The position numbers and the translations under genes were made by a program. Shown piece after piece: positions 18,108 to 27,327 of a DNA stretch of 64,000 nt (positions are counted from its first letter, which is position 1; every line of letters starts with the position of its first letter). The DNA is from Arthrobacter sulfonylureivorans. GTDB lineage: Bacteria > Actinomycetota > Actinomycetes > Actinomycetales > Micrococcaceae. Below the pieces are notes generated by a model. It searched no databases, was not told the origin of the DNA, and was given only the letters and a program-made list of their open reading frames with translations. The stretch is taken from the NCBI GenBank assembly GCA_004000035.1, contig RJAE01000012.1, positions 62,001 to 126,000 of the forward strand, read 5' to 3'.

Positions 18108-19235
18108 ATGCTCGGGCAGAGAAGAGGTAGCAGCATGGAGCCGTCGCTGACCACAACGAGTCCTGCCGAGCAGGACGACTTCCGGCAGGCCGTTGCAGGC
18201 ATGTTGCAGCAATTCCTGGGCGGGCAGAAGGAGCTGTTGCTCGATGCGGCCCCGGACGCGGCGCCGTTGGTGGAGGCCATCGCGGACCTCACCGCTGGCG
18301 GCAAGCGCCTGCGTGCACTGCTGGCGTATTGGGGGTGGCGCGGGGCCGGGGGGTCGGTGCTGGCCGAACCGGCCGTTCAGGCCGGAGTCGCGCTGGAACT
18401 CTTCCAGGCAGCGGCACTGATCCACGATGACATCATCGACCGCTCGGATACACGGCGGGGAAACCCGAGCGTGCACCGCCGGTTTGAACAGCAGCACCGC
18501 CGCAACGGCTGGTCACTGGACGCCGAACGCTACGGCCAGGCCTCCGCCCTGCTGGCCGGTGATCTCTGCCTGTCCCTCAGCGAGGAGGTCTTTTCCGGCA
18601 TCGGGGCGGAGGCCGCCGCGGGGACACCAGCCCGCGCCATCTTCAACCGGATGCGTGCCGAGGTCATGGCCGGCCAGTATCTGGACCTGCTGGAGGAGGC
18701 TGCCGGCCCGGGCCGACCGGTTGAAGCCGCCGTGGACCGCGCGCTGCAGATCCTGCGCTACAAGTCGGCCAAATACTCCACCGTCCACCCGCTGAGCGTG
18801 GGCGGCGCCCTGGCCGGCGCATCAGCCGAACTGCTCGACGCCTATGAAGCGTTTTCGCTGCCGCTGGGAGAGGCCTTCCAAATCCGGGACGATGTCCTGG
18901 GCGTCTTCGGCGACCCGGCCACCACCGGAAAGCCCGCCGGCGACGACCTGCGCGAAGGCAAGCGCACGGTCCTGATCGCGCACACACTTAACCACTGCAC
19001 GCCGGCCGAACGCGACCTGCTGGAGGCCAAGCTGGGTTCGCCGGAGCTTCCCGACCAGACGGTGGAAGAACTCCGCGGGCTGATCACCAGCAGCGGCGCC
19101 CTGGCGGCAGCAGAGCAGATGATTTCCGAACGAACGGCTGCCGTCGATGAGGCACTCGCTGCCCTGCCCGTGACCGCTGATGTCCGCAACGCGCTGGGTC
19201 GGCTGGCGGACTCAGCGGTACGCCGCAACGCTTAA
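18108..19235 (+). CDS. idsA: Polyprenyl (geranylgeranyl-type) diphosphate synthase
   Basis: This trans-prenyl diphosphate synthase condenses isopentenyl diphosphate units into precursors for quinones, carotenoids or wall lipids. The 375 residues hold GGKRLRALL (64-72), the first Asp-rich motif DDIID (107-111) and the second, FQIRDDVLGVFGD, with Asp261/262. Chain length cannot be read reliably. The ATG at 18108 has GAAGGA 8 bases upstream; an ATG at 18135 preceded by AGAGG is also possible. A TAGACT at 18033-18038 may be its -10. Its neighbour Rv2175c and nearby pknL and aroG match the M. tuberculosis idsA2 locus. Confidence 0.88.
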   Translation: MLGQRRGSSMEPSLTTTSPAEQDDFRQAVAGMLQQFLGGQKELLLDAAPDAAPLVEAIADLTAGGKRLRALLAYWGWRGAGGSVLAEPAVQAGVALELFQAAALIHDDIIDRSDTRRGNPSVHRRFEQQHRRNGWSLDAERYGQASALLAGDLCLSLSEEVFSGIGAEAAAGTPARAIFNRMRAEVMAGQYLDLLEEAAGPGRPVEAAVDRALQILRYKSAKYSTVHPLSVGGALAGASAELLDAYEAFSLPLGEAFQIRDDVLGVFGDPATTGKPAGDDLREGKRTVLIAHTLNHCTPAERDLLEAKLGSPELPDQTVEELRGLITSSGALAAAEQMISERTAAVDEALAALPVTADVRNALGRLADSAVRRNA

Positions 19236-19243
19236 AGCACGGC

Positions 19244-19275
19244 GGGGTCCGTCCGCCGTTAGGCGGACAGACCCC
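19244..19275. terminator. Bidirectional terminator between idsA and the Rv2175c gene
   Basis: GGGGTC-C-GTCCGCC / GGCGGAC-A-GACCCC forms a 14-bp stem around a GTTA(A) loop. There is one mismatch on the plus transcript and a G-U pair on the minus transcript. It fills the 79-base gap between two convergent genes. No T tract is present. Confidence 0.6.
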
Positions 19276-19314
19276 GGATGCAGGGCAACGAAGTACGGCT
19301 GGCTGGGCGGCTGT

Positions 19315-19668
19315 CTACCAGCCCAGGGCTTGGGCGCGGCGGCGGATCTCGGTCTTTCGGCCTTCCCGCAGGGCGTCAATGGGCCGGCCGGGCAAGGAAT
19401 CGTCGACGGTAAAAAGCCATCGCAACGCCTCCTCATCGCTGAAGCCAGCATCCGCAAGGACCGCCAGCGTGCCCTTAAGGCTCTCGAGGACGCCTGACTC
19501 GACCAGGAATGCTTCCGGCACCGAGCGGATCTGGCGCTCCCCCACCTTCGCTGCCAGCAGGGCCCGTTCATCCACCAAGCTGCGCACGTCCCTTACCGAG
19601 ACGTCCAGTCGCTCTGCGACGTCGGGCAGCGGCAGCCAATCGGCAATCAGTTCTTCAAGTTCACTCAC
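19315..19668 (-). CDS. Rv2175c-type winged-helix DNA-binding protein
   Basis: In M. tuberculosis Rv2175c is a DNA-binding protein phosphorylated by the kinase PknL encoded beside it. This 117-residue homologue has a helix-turn-helix core (WLPLPDVAERLDVSVRDVRSL), RQIRSVPEAF, and the conserved C-terminus GRPIDALREGRKTEIRRRA. The GTG at 19668 is chosen because it gives the usual short start (MSELEELI); the frame is open to a TTG at 19770, with ATGs at 19731 and 19704, but none has a Shine-Dalgarno. A PASTA kinase lies 2 kb downstream on the other strand. Confidence 0.85.
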   Translation of the reverse strand: MSELEELIADWLPLPDVAERLDVSVRDVRSLVDERALLAAKVGERQIRSVPEAFLVESGVLESLKGTLAVLADAGFSDEEALRWLFTVDDSLPGRPIDALREGRKTEIRRRAQALGW

Positions 19669-19771
19669 TGTATAAGCGTGCCACGGCGACCCACCCGGAG
19701 CCATTTCAAAAGCCCGACACGCCGCCTTCATTCTTGATTCACCAGCTGCAACTGTTGTGTTATGCGCCAAT

Positions 19772-19813
19772 AGTGTAGATTCACTTGAGTCACACTTTTA
19801 ACATTGATAACAA
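19772..19813. promoter_or_regulatory. Divergent promoters: Rv2175c gene and LysM hydrolase
   Basis: On the plus strand TTGAGT (19785-19790) and TAACAA (19808-19813) are separated by 17 bases, a good promoter for the LysM gene with a leader of about 70 bases. On the minus strand TACACT at 19777-19772 is a plausible -10 for the Rv2175c gene. The stretch is AT-richer than its surroundings. Confidence 0.5.
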
Positions 19814-19887
19814 ATGACACACCAGTACCACTGTGCGGCCCTTTGGGGGACGCTCGCCAGGCCGCAGAACAAGGATGAGGGACATCA

Positions 19888-21684
19888 ATGACCGATCAGC
19901 GCCCGATCACGCGCAACGACCGCAGCCAGCCCCGCCGGGTGCTACTGTCCGCGGCAGCAACCGCGGCGATTCCCGCCGTCGTACTGTCCTCCGCCGCATT
20001 GGCCATGCCCGCGCAGGCGGCAGAACTCCCGCCCCGCGCCGCGCTGCAGCCTAAGGCGGCGATACCGGGTCTCACGGTTCCCGCCGCCGCCTTCATTCCC
20101 GCCTCCCAGGTCGCCGCCCAGTTGCCCGCCGCGCTGCGGACACAGGCCACGCCGTCCGTCCACACGGTGCGCGCCGGCGATACGGTCAGCGGCATCGCCG
20201 CCCGCTACGGCATCTCCACGAAGAAGGTGCTCTCGCTGAACGGACTGAGCGCCAGCACCATCATTCATCCCGGCCAGAAGATCAAGCTGGGCGGCTCGGC
20301 CGCGGCCAAGTCCGCTGGCAGCACGGCTGCAAAGGCAACATCCGGTGCCGGCAACTACACGGTCAAGTCCGGCGATACGCTCTCCGGCATCGCCGCCAAG
20401 CACGGCATGAGCCTGGGCGCCGTCCTCTCGGCCAACAACCTCAAGATCAGCTCGGTCATCTACCCCGGCCAGAAGATCAAGGTCAACGGCGGTAAGTCCT
20501 CCATGTCCAGCGCCTCGATCAAGACCACGGCTAAAGCTTCCACCAGAGTCGGCAAGGCCTCCAGTTCCGGCAACTACACGGTCAAGTCCGGCGATACGCT
20601 CTCCGGCATCGCCGCCAAGCACGGCTTGAGCCTGGGCGCCGTCCTCTCGGCCAACAACCTCAAGATCAACTCGGTCATCTACCCCGGCCAGAAGATCAAG
20701 GTCAACGGCGGTAAGTCCTCCGTGTCCAGCCCCTCTTCGAAGCCGCAGGCGAAAGCTTCCACCAAGACCGCCAAGCTCTCCGCGAGCGGCAACTACACGG
20801 TGAAGCCGGGCGATACGCTCTCCGGCATCGCCGCCCGCCACGGGATGAGCCTGGCCTCCATCCTCTCCGCCAACAACCTCAAGGTCACATCCGTGATCCA
20901 TCCCGGCCAGAAGATCAAGGTAACCGGCGGGTCCGTGTCCAGCGCATCGACGTCGTCCAAGACTCCGGCCAAAGCACCGGCCAAGAGCAACGCTGCCGGC
21001 TCCGGCAGCTACACCGTCAAGTCCGGCGACACGCTCTCCGGCATCGCCGACAAGCTCAACGTGACGCTTTCCAGCCTGCTGCAGGCCAGCGGCCTAAAGT
21101 CGACGTCGATCATCTACCCGGGCCAGAAGATCGGCGTCCCCGGCAATTCGACGGCTGCGCAAACAACGACGTCGAACGTCGGCACCGCGTCCGCCGCGCC
21201 GCTGGTGCCAAGCACCTTCCTGCACTACACCTACCCCGAAGCCGTGGTGTCCAAGGCGAACGAGAACAAGCGGCTGCTGCTCTCCACGCCGCAGCCCAGC
21301 CAGGCTCAGATGAAGGACATCATCGCTGAAACCGCCCGCAAGATGGGCGTCGATCCCAAGCTCGCGCTGGCGCACGCCTACCAGGAGTCAGGCTTCCAGC
21401 AGACCGCTGTATCGCCGGCCAACGCCATCGGCGCCATGCAGGTCATCCCGTCCTCGGGCGAGTGGGCCTCGGACTTGGTGGGCCGCAAGCTCAACCTGCT
21501 GGATCCCTATGACAACGCAACCGCCGGTGTGGCGATCATTCGGTCCCTGGTCGCCACCAGCCCGTCCCTGGACATCGCCATCGCGTCCTACTATCAGGGC
21601 CAGTACGGTGTGATGACCTACGGCATGTACAAGGACACCAAGGCCTATGTGGCTTCGGTGAAGTCGCACATGAAGAAGTTCTAG
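19888..21684 (+). CDS. Secreted peptidoglycan hydrolase: five LysM domains plus SLT-like transglycosylase
   Basis: This 598-residue exported protein should bind and cut peptidoglycan. A basic N-terminus and hydrophobic stretch (about 16-40) ending in MPAQAAE form a signal peptide. Five LysM domains follow at about 92-133, 157-199, 230-272, 303-345 and 375-416, joined by Ser/Lys/Ala-rich linkers. The C-terminal lytic transglycosylase-like domain (about 475-598) has the likely catalytic Glu500 in YQESGF and the AIGAMQVIP motif. GAGG lies 7 bases before the ATG. It stands between the Rv2175c homologue and the PASTA kinase, so a role in wall growth linked to that kinase is plausible. Confidence 0.9.
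   Translation: MTDQRPITRNDRSQPRRVLLSAAATAAIPAVVLSSAALAMPAQAAELPPRAALQPKAAIPGLTVPAAAFIPASQVAAQLPAALRTQATPSVHTVRAGDTVSGIAARYGISTKKVLSLNGLSASTIIHPGQKIKLGGSAAAKSAGSTAAKATSGAGNYTVKSGDTLSGIAAKHGMSLGAVLSANNLKISSVIYPGQKIKVNGGKSSMSSASIKTTAKASTRVGKASSSGNYTVKSGDTLSGIAAKHGLSLGAVLSANNLKINSVIYPGQKIKVNGGKSSVSSPSSKPQAKASTKTAKLSASGNYTVKPGDTLSGIAARHGMSLASILSANNLKVTSVIHPGQKIKVTGGSVSSASTSSKTPAKAPAKSNAAGSGSYTVKSGDTLSGIADKLNVTLSSLLQASGLKSTSIIYPGQKIGVPGNSTAAQTTTSNVGTASAAPLVPSTFLHYTYPEAVVSKANENKRLLLSTPQPSQAQMKDIIAETARKMGVDPKLALAHAYQESGFQQTAVSPANAIGAMQVIPSSGEWASDLVGRKLNLLDPYDNATAGVAIIRSLVATSPSLDIAIASYYQGQYGVMTYGMYKDTKAYVASVKSHMKKF
20350..20721 (+). repeat. Near-identical 153-bp tandem LysM-coding repeats
   Basis: Bases 20350-20502 and 20569-20721 encode LysM domains 2 and 3 with the first part of the following linker and are almost identical at DNA level, 219 bases apart. 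A third, more diverged copy starts near 20788. Such identity points to recent duplication or gene conversion and allows copy-number change. Confidence 0.85.
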
Positions 21685-21702
21685 CCGGCCACGGCCCTCG
21701 CC

Positions 21703-21744
21703 GCGAAAGGACCCGAACCACGGTGTTGATTCGGGTCCTTTCGC
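21703..21744 (+). terminator. Terminator after the LysM hydrolase gene
   Basis: GCGAAAGGACCCGAA and TTCGGGTCCTTTCGC form a perfect 15-bp stem (21703-21717 / 21730-21744) with a 12-base loop, 18 bases after the stop codon. It has no long T tract, as is common in high-GC actinobacteria. It ends just before the pknL promoter. Confidence 0.75.
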
Positions 21745-21753
21745 TCATCGGAC

Positions 21754-21759
21754 TAGGAT
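21754..21759 (+). promoter_or_regulatory. Leaderless -10 element of the PASTA kinase gene
   Basis: TAGGAT is followed by 6 bases (CGTAGA) and GTG. No Shine-Dalgarno is present. The kinase mRNA probably starts at or next to its start codon. Confidence 0.6.
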
Positions 21760-21765
21760 CGTAGA

Positions 21766-23745
21766 GTGCAGCAACCGGCAACTGATTCACTGGTCGGCGC
21801 CCTGATCGACGGACGCTACCGTGTTCTTTCGCGTCTGGCGCGCGGCGGGATGTCCACCGTCTATCTGGCCTCCGACACCCGGCTGGACCGCAATGTAGCG
21901 CTCAAGGTCCTCTATCCCTATCTCGCGGAAGACCACAGCTTCCTCGAGCGCTTTGAGCGCGAAGCCAAATCGGCGGCCCGGCTCTCGCACCCCCATGTGG
22001 TGGGCGTTTACGACCAAGGCATCGACGGTAATGTCGCCTATCTGGCGATGGAATACGTGCGCGGGCACACGCTCCGCGACCTGCTGAACGATTCGGCGCC
22101 GCTGACGCCCCGGCACGCGCTGGCCGTGCTGGATCCGGTCATCGAGGGGCTCTCGGCCGCGCACGCCGCCGGCCTGGTCCACCGCGATATCAAGCCGGAG
22201 AACGTCCTAATGTCCGACGACGGACGGATCAAGCTGGGCGACTTCGGCCTGGCGCGCGCGGTCACCACCAGCACCAGCACCGGCACCCTGATCGGGACGG
22301 TGGCGTATCTGCCGCCCGAGTTGGTCACCGGCACGGCGGCCGACGAACGCAGCGATGTGTACTCCGTGGGAATCATGCTGTTCGAGATGCTGACCGGACG
22401 CCAGCCCTTCACCGGAGACGTACCGATCCAGGTGGCTTTCCAGCACGTCAATTCCACCGTCCCGGCTCCGTCCACCCTGGTTCCCGGGCTGGCTTCGGAC
22501 CTGGACGAACTGGTGCTCTGGTGCACGGGTTCGGACCCGGACCAGCGGCCGGTGGATGCCACGGCCCTACTCGGCGAACTGCGGCACGTGCACAAGTCGC
22601 TCAGCGATGCCCAGTTGGATCTCCAGAGCGGACCGGCCAGGGAAGCGGGGACATCGGCCACCGAAGTCATCGCCGCCGATCCACACCGCACCACCGTGAT
22701 CTCCCGTCCTGCCCAGCACACCCAGATTTTCAGCGTCGGCGCGACCGCTGCACCGGCGGGCGAGCAACGGCCGCTCTCCGCGCGGGAGTCGAAGAAACGC
22801 CAGCGGGAACTCGCCCGCAGCGCCCGGCGTCCGGAACAGAACCTGCGCCGTGGCAATCCTCGGCGCCGCGGCGTGATCTGGATCGTCGTGCTGGCGATCG
22901 TGGCCGCGCTGGTTGCCGCCGCGGGATGGTTCTTCGGCATGGGCCCCGGCGCGCTCGTTTCCGTACCCGACGTCGCCGGAAAGCCAGTGGCGGAAGCTCA
23001 GAGCATGCTCCAGGAGCAAGGGCTGGAGTACAGGCTGCAGGAGGTTTTCGACGAAAAGGTGGCCAAGGGAATCGCTGTGGGCACGGAGCCGGACGCGCCC
23101 ATCGAAGTACGCCGGTTCGAGCATCTGTCGCTCGTGGTGTCGAAGGGGCCGGAGCTGTTCGCGGTCCCGCCGCTGGCCGGCATGACCTTGGAGAAGGCCA
23201 CCGATGCGCTCGAAGAAGGCAACCTCACCGCCGGCAAGGTCAAGAAGGCCTACGACGAGGACGTCGCCGCGGGTACGGTCCTCAGCCACAAACCTGCCGA
23301 AGGCGAACAGCTCAGAAGGGGCTCCGCCGTCGAGCTGACCGTTTCGAAGGGACCAAAGCCTTTTGACATCCCCCAGGTGATAGGCCAGCCCCAGGGTGAT
23401 GCCGCCGCCGCCCTGGAAGGTGCCGGGCTGAAGGTGGAGATAGCAGCCGAGGCTGTCTTTGACCGCAATGTCCCGGAGGGATCGGTCGCCTCGCAGGCTC
23501 CTGCCGAGGGCCAGGTGATCCGCGGCGACACGGTCACCTTGACGCTCTCTAAGGGACCGCGGATGGTCGAAGTCCCGGACATGGTTGGCCTGCAGGTGGA
23601 CGACGCAGAGCGCCAACTGAAGGAACTTGGCTTCGAGGTCGAAGTCAACGAGATCCTCGGCGGCTTCTTCGGCACGGTTCGGGCCCAGGATCCGGTCAAT
23701 GAGTCGGTCCCCGAAGGCTCCGTCATCACGCTGACCGTGGTGTAA
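21766..23745 (+). CDS. pknL: PASTA-domain Ser/Thr protein kinase (PknL position)
   Basis: This transmembrane kinase should phosphorylate cytoplasmic and division proteins in response to cell-wall fragments. Of 659 residues, about 17-280 form the kinase: Gly-loop LARGGMSTVY, Lys47, HRDIKPEN (139-146), DFG (159-161) and a Thr-rich activation loop (TTSTSTGTLIGT, 167-178). A basic juxtamembrane region precedes one membrane helix (about 369-391), and four external PASTA repeats follow (about 396-462, 463-530, 531-599, 600-659). M. tuberculosis PknL lacks PASTA domains while C. glutamicum PknL has them. The locus with Rv2175c and aroG supports PknL over PknB. Confidence 0.93.
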   Translation: MQQPATDSLVGALIDGRYRVLSRLARGGMSTVYLASDTRLDRNVALKVLYPYLAEDHSFLERFEREAKSAARLSHPHVVGVYDQGIDGNVAYLAMEYVRGHTLRDLLNDSAPLTPRHALAVLDPVIEGLSAAHAAGLVHRDIKPENVLMSDDGRIKLGDFGLARAVTTSTSTGTLIGTVAYLPPELVTGTAADERSDVYSVGIMLFEMLTGRQPFTGDVPIQVAFQHVNSTVPAPSTLVPGLASDLDELVLWCTGSDPDQRPVDATALLGELRHVHKSLSDAQLDLQSGPAREAGTSATEVIAADPHRTTVISRPAQHTQIFSVGATAAPAGEQRPLSARESKKRQRELARSARRPEQNLRRGNPRRRGVIWIVVLAIVAALVAAAGWFFGMGPGALVSVPDVAGKPVAEAQSMLQEQGLEYRLQEVFDEKVAKGIAVGTEPDAPIEVRRFEHLSLVVSKGPELFAVPPLAGMTLEKATDALEEGNLTAGKVKKAYDEDVAAGTVLSHKPAEGEQLRRGSAVELTVSKGPKPFDIPQVIGQPQGDAAAALEGAGLKVEIAAEAVFDRNVPEGSVASQAPAEGQVIRGDTVTLTLSKGPRMVEVPDMVGLQVDDAERQLKELGFEVEVNEILGGFFGTVRAQDPVNESVPEGSVITLTVV

Positions 23746-23797
23746 TTCCGGCCGCCTGGCCGTCCGTCGGCCGGGTCGGCTGGGTCAGGCACCCGGG

Positions 23798-23841
23798 AGC
23801 AGAAGGCCCGGAACCTGTTCGATGGTTCCGGGCCTTCTGCT
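23798..23841. terminator. Bidirectional terminator between pknL and aroG
   Basis: A perfect 18-bp stem: AGCAGAAGGCCCGGAACC at 23798-23815 pairs with 23824-23841 around an 8-base loop. It lies between two convergent genes. Confidence 0.8.
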
Positions 23842-23864
23842 GTGTTCTCGTGAGGCTGGGGCAG

Positions 23865-25250
23865 CTACTGCTGGCGGGAGAGCGCTCCGGCCACCAGGAA
23901 CGCCATCTCCAGCGACTGCATGTGGTTCAGCCGCGGATCGCAGACAGACTCGTAGCGGTCCAAAAAGGCGTTCTGGTCGATCGGATCGGCACCGCCGAGG
24001 CACTCGGCCACGTCGTCGCCGGTCATTTCCACGTGCAGGCCGCCGGGGAACGTCCCGAGTTCGTGGTGGACATCGAAGAAGCCGCGCACCTCGTCGATCA
24101 CGTCGTCGAAGTTCCGGGTCTTGTAACCGTTCGGCGAGGTCACGGTGTTTCCGTGCATGGGATCGGTCACCCACAGCACCTTGGCGCCGCTGTCCGTTAC
24201 CCGCTTGACCAGTTCCGGCAGCTTCTGGCGGATATTGCCTGCACCCATGCGGGTGATGAACGTCAGCCGTCCGGGCTCGCGTTCCGGATCCAGTTTGTCG
24301 ATCAGCCGCAGGGCGTCATCGGCCGAGCTGGTCGGTCCCAGCTTGACGCCGATCGGGTTGCGGACCTTGGACAGGAATTCCACGTGGGCGCCGTCCAGTT
24401 GCCGGGTGCGTTCGCCGATCCAGAGGAAGTGCCCGGAGGTGTTGTAGGGCAGGCCGGTGCGCGAATCGATGCGTGTCAGGGCCCGCTCGTAGTCCAGCAC
24501 CAGCGCCTCATGGCTGGCGAAGAACTCCACCCGCTTGAGCGCGTCGAAGTCGGCTCCGCAGGCGTCCATGAATTTCACCGCGCGGTCGATTTCGCGCGCG
24601 AGCGACTCGTAGCGGGAATGTGCCGGATTGGCCGTGAAGCCCTTGTTCCAGTGGTGCACCAGCCGCAGGTCGGCGAATCCACCCTGCGTAAAAGCCCGAA
24701 TCAGGTTCAGCGTGGAGGCCGAGGTGTGGTACGCCTGCACCATCCGGCTGGCATCGTGGGCGCGGGACTCCGGGGTGAAGTCGAACCCGTTGACCATGTC
24801 GCCGCGGTAGGCCGGCAGCGTCACGCCTTCGCGGGTCTCGTCGTTGGACGAACGGGGCTTGGCGAACTGGCCGGCCATCCTGCCCATCTTGATCACGGGC
24901 AGCGAGGCGCCGTAGGTGAGCACCACGGCCATCTGCAGAATGGTCTTGACCCGGGCACTGATCTTGTCGGCCGTGGCGGCGCCGAAGGTCTCGGCACAAT
25001 CCCCGCCCTGGAGCAGGAAGGCCTTGCCGTCGGCGGCCTGGGCCAGACGTTCCCGCAGGACGTCGACCTCGCCGGCGAAGACCAGCGGCGGCAGGGTGTT
25101 CAACTCGGCCACGGCGGAGGCGTGGACCGAGGCGTCGTGCCAGCTGGGCTGCTGCACCACCGGCAGCTCGCGCCAGTCATCCAAACCGGGGTAGTTCGCC
25201 GCCGTGGGCAGCTGGTCGGGAACGGAAGCAGTAAAGGTTGTATCGGTCAC
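23865..25250 (-). CDS. aroG: Class II DAHP synthase
   Basis: The enzyme condenses phosphoenolpyruvate and erythrose 4-phosphate to DAHP, the first step of aromatic amino acid synthesis. The 461-residue protein is of the plant/mycobacterial class II type: FLLQGGDCAETF, MGRMAGQFAKPRS, VRNPIGVKLGPTSS and WVTDPMHGNT are all present, and the length is normal. It starts at GTG 25250; TACGAT lies 6 bases before the codon, so the mRNA is probably leaderless. In mycobacteria this enzyme is allosterically controlled and works with a chorismate mutase, which is not in this window. Confidence 0.97.
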   Translation of the reverse strand: MTDTTFTASVPDQLPTAANYPGLDDWRELPVVQQPSWHDASVHASAVAELNTLPPLVFAGEVDVLRERLAQAADGKAFLLQGGDCAETFGAATADKISARVKTILQMAVVLTYGASLPVIKMGRMAGQFAKPRSSNDETREGVTLPAYRGDMVNGFDFTPESRAHDASRMVQAYHTSASTLNLIRAFTQGGFADLRLVHHWNKGFTANPAHSRYESLAREIDRAVKFMDACGADFDALKRVEFFASHEALVLDYERALTRIDSRTGLPYNTSGHFLWIGERTRQLDGAHVEFLSKVRNPIGVKLGPTSSADDALRLIDKLDPEREPGRLTFITRMGAGNIRQKLPELVKRVTDSGAKVLWVTDPMHGNTVTSPNGYKTRNFDDVIDEVRGFFDVHHELGTFPGGLHVEMTGDDVAECLGGADPIDQNAFLDRYESVCDPRLNHMQSLEMAFLVAGALSRQQ

Positions 25251-25256
25251 GCCTCA

Positions 25257-25262
25257 ATCGTA
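25257..25262 (-). promoter_or_regulatory. Leaderless -10 element of aroG
   Basis: TACGAT, six bases (TGAGGC), then GTG on the minus strand. The GAGG within the spacer is too close to the codon to serve as a normal ribosome site. Confidence 0.6.
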
Positions 25263-25332
25263 GACCGCGGCTCGGCCCGGCTTCATGTGGAGAGGTCATG
25301 CTCCGACGACTTGCCGTCACATTGCGGCCGGA

Positions 25333-26382
25333 TTAGTGCGGGCCGTCCTGACCCGCTCCCGGGGCTGTGCCGCGGCTCTCCGGAAGCCCGGCCGTATCCG
25401 CCGGCTGAGCGGCGGCGCCGCCCGCTCCGTCATTCCGACCGGCCATGCCGTCAGATGGGGCACCTGAAGCGGCGGTGCCTGAAGGGGCCGCCGGGGATGC
25501 GGCTGCTGCGGTGTCACCGGAAGCCGGCCCCGCTGTTCCTGGCTCCACGTGCCTTGGCCCGGGAGGCCCAGGCACCTCGGCGGCAGGCGTTGCTGCGCCG
25601 ATCACCGTGATGGCACCGGGTGCCTTGGCCTTCCGCGGTTCCGGTTGCTCCGCGGGCAGCCCGACGGCGGCCTGGCGTTGGCCTTCCCCGCGGGCCGGCT
25701 TGCGTGCCGATTGCCGCGCCTTGACCGTGCTGGCGTACGAATCGACGTATTCCTGCCCGGAGAGCCGCATGATCTCGTACATGATCTCGTCGGTGACCGA
25801 GCGCTGGATGAACCGGTCGTCTTCCAGGCCCTTGTAGCGGGAAAAGTCCAGCGGCTTGCCCATGATGATGCCCACCCGGCGGATGTTGGGGATGCGTCGC
25901 CCGATCGGCTGGACCTTGTCGGTGCCGATCATCGCCACCGGAATGACTGGTACCCCGGTGCTCAGCACCAGCTTTGCCACGCCGGTCTTGCCGCGGTACA
26001 GCTTGCCGTCCGGCGACCGGGTGCCTTCCGGGTAGATGCCCAGCAGACCGCCATGCTGCAGCGCGTCCCGTCCGGCCAACAGAGAGGTGGCCGAGGCCGC
26101 CCCGCCTGAGCGGTCCATCGGCAGCTGGTTCGTCATCTTGAAGAACGCCGCCGTGAGCTTGCCCTTGATTCCCTTGCCGGTGAAGTATTCGCTCTTGGCC
26201 AGGAACACGACGGGCCGGGACACCGCCAGCGGCAGGAAAATCGAATCGGAGAATGAAAGGTGGTTACTGGCCAGCACGGCGGGCCCATTTTCCGGAATGT
26301 TGTCCAGGCCCTTGACCCACGGCCGGAAGAGCAGGCGAACCACCGGCCCCACGACAATGGTCTTCATAAACCAGTAGAACAC
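25333..26382 (-). CDS. 1-acyl-sn-glycerol-3-phosphate acyltransferase-like protein (PlsC family)
   Basis: A membrane-associated acyltransferase that should make phosphatidic acid in phospholipid synthesis. The GTG at 26382 is preferred (AAAGG 5 bases upstream; product MFYWFMKTIVVGPV), giving 349 residues. The catalytic NHLSFSD (40-46) and PEGTRS (118-123) motifs are intact. The last 120 or so residues are Ala/Pro/Gly-rich and probably disordered, absent from most PlsC proteins. Divergent from the esterase gene. Confidence 0.9.
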   Translation of the reverse strand: MFYWFMKTIVVGPVVRLLFRPWVKGLDNIPENGPAVLASNHLSFSDSIFLPLAVSRPVVFLAKSEYFTGKGIKGKLTAAFFKMTNQLPMDRSGGAASATSLLAGRDALQHGGLLGIYPEGTRSPDGKLYRGKTGVAKLVLSTGVPVIPVAMIGTDKVQPIGRRIPNIRRVGIIMGKPLDFSRYKGLEDDRFIQRSVTDEIMYEIMRLSGQEYVDSYASTVKARQSARKPARGEGQRQAAVGLPAEQPEPRKAKAPGAITVIGAATPAAEVPGPPGPRHVEPGTAGPASGDTAAAASPAAPSGTAASGAPSDGMAGRNDGAGGAAAQPADTAGLPESRGTAPGAGQDGPH

Positions 26383-26526
26383 GTGTGCCTTTCCATTCCG
26401 CCGCCGCAGGCCGCATAACAATTCCGTTTGAGACTCTACTCCAGCTTGGCGTCTGCGTGGCTGCGCCGCGGGCAAGGACGGAAAGGAATAGGACGGCAAT
26501 CAATGGCCGAACGGCTCCCATAATGA

Positions 26527-26532
26527 CACGAT
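26527..26532 (+). promoter_or_regulatory. Possible leaderless -10 element of the esterase gene
   Basis: CACGAT, 6 bases (AGTGCC), then ATG. It matches the TACGAT-N6-start pattern of this window except for the first base. No Shine-Dalgarno is present. Confidence 0.4.
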
Positions 26533-26538
26533 AGTGCC

Positions 26539-27327
26539 ATGACTTCTGCTCTCGACGGGGCCTTCTCCAGCTCCGGGCACGGCCCCCATTCCCGTCTGGG
26601 CGTGGTGCTGCTGCATGGCTTTACCGGTTCCCCGCGCAGCATGCGGGGGTGGGCGGAGAGCTTGGCCGATGCCGGCTTCGCGGTGCGGCTGCCGTTGCTG
26701 CCCGGCCACGGCACCACGTGGCAGGATCTGGGAACGTCCCGCTGGCAAAGCTGGTACGGGGCGGCCGAGCAGGCCTTCGCCGAACTCGCCCGCGAGCGCA
26801 GCCAGGTCTTCGTCGCCGGTCTGTCCATGGGCGGCGCCCTCGCGCTGCGGCTGGCGGCGCACCGACCTGTCGCCGGCGTGCTGCTGGTGAACCCGGGGCT
26901 AACCATCGCCGATCCCCGGGCACCGTTCTCCGGACTGATCAAATACGTGCTGAAATCGGTGCCGGCCATTGGCAACGACATCAACATGCCGGGCATCGAT
27001 GAGGGCGCGTACGACCGCACCCCGGTGGCGGCTGCCCACCAACTGGGCCGGCTCTTCAAGACGGTGGTGGCCGACCTGCCCCGGGTCACCGCTCCGACGC
27101 TGGTGTTCCGCTCCGCCGTGGACCATACGGTGCCCGAGTCCTCCATGCGCGTGCTGCGGCGCCGCATCGGCACCGACCGGCTGGAGGTGGTGCCGCTCGC
27201 GGACAGTTATCATGTGGCCACCATGGACCATGACGCCGGGCTGATCTACCGCCGATCGGCGGAATTCATCCAGACCATCGCGGCCGCGTCACCAACCCAC
27301 ACAGGAGCCACCCGTGCCGGGGCATGA
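26539..27327 (+). CDS. Alpha/beta hydrolase, carboxylesterase/monoacylglycerol lipase type
   Basis: This 262-residue cytoplasmic hydrolase resembles small bacterial carboxylesterases and monoacylglycerol lipases. The oxyanion loop HGFTG (26-30), the nucleophile elbow GLSMGG with Ser96, Asp195 in SAVDHTVP and His225 in SYHVAT give a complete triad. No signal peptide is seen. The natural substrate is unknown. Its 3' end overlaps the next gene by 14 bases, and that gene has its own Shine-Dalgarno. Confidence 0.88.
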   Translation: MTSALDGAFSSSGHGPHSRLGVVLLHGFTGSPRSMRGWAESLADAGFAVRLPLLPGHGTTWQDLGTSRWQSWYGAAEQAFAELARERSQVFVAGLSMGGALALRLAAHRPVAGVLLVNPGLTIADPRAPFSGLIKYVLKSVPAIGNDINMPGIDEGAYDRTPVAAAHQLGRLFKTVVADLPRVTAPTLVFRSAVDHTVPESSMRVLRRRIGTDRLEVVPLADSYHVATMDHDAGLIYRRSAEFIQTIAAASPTHTGATRAGA

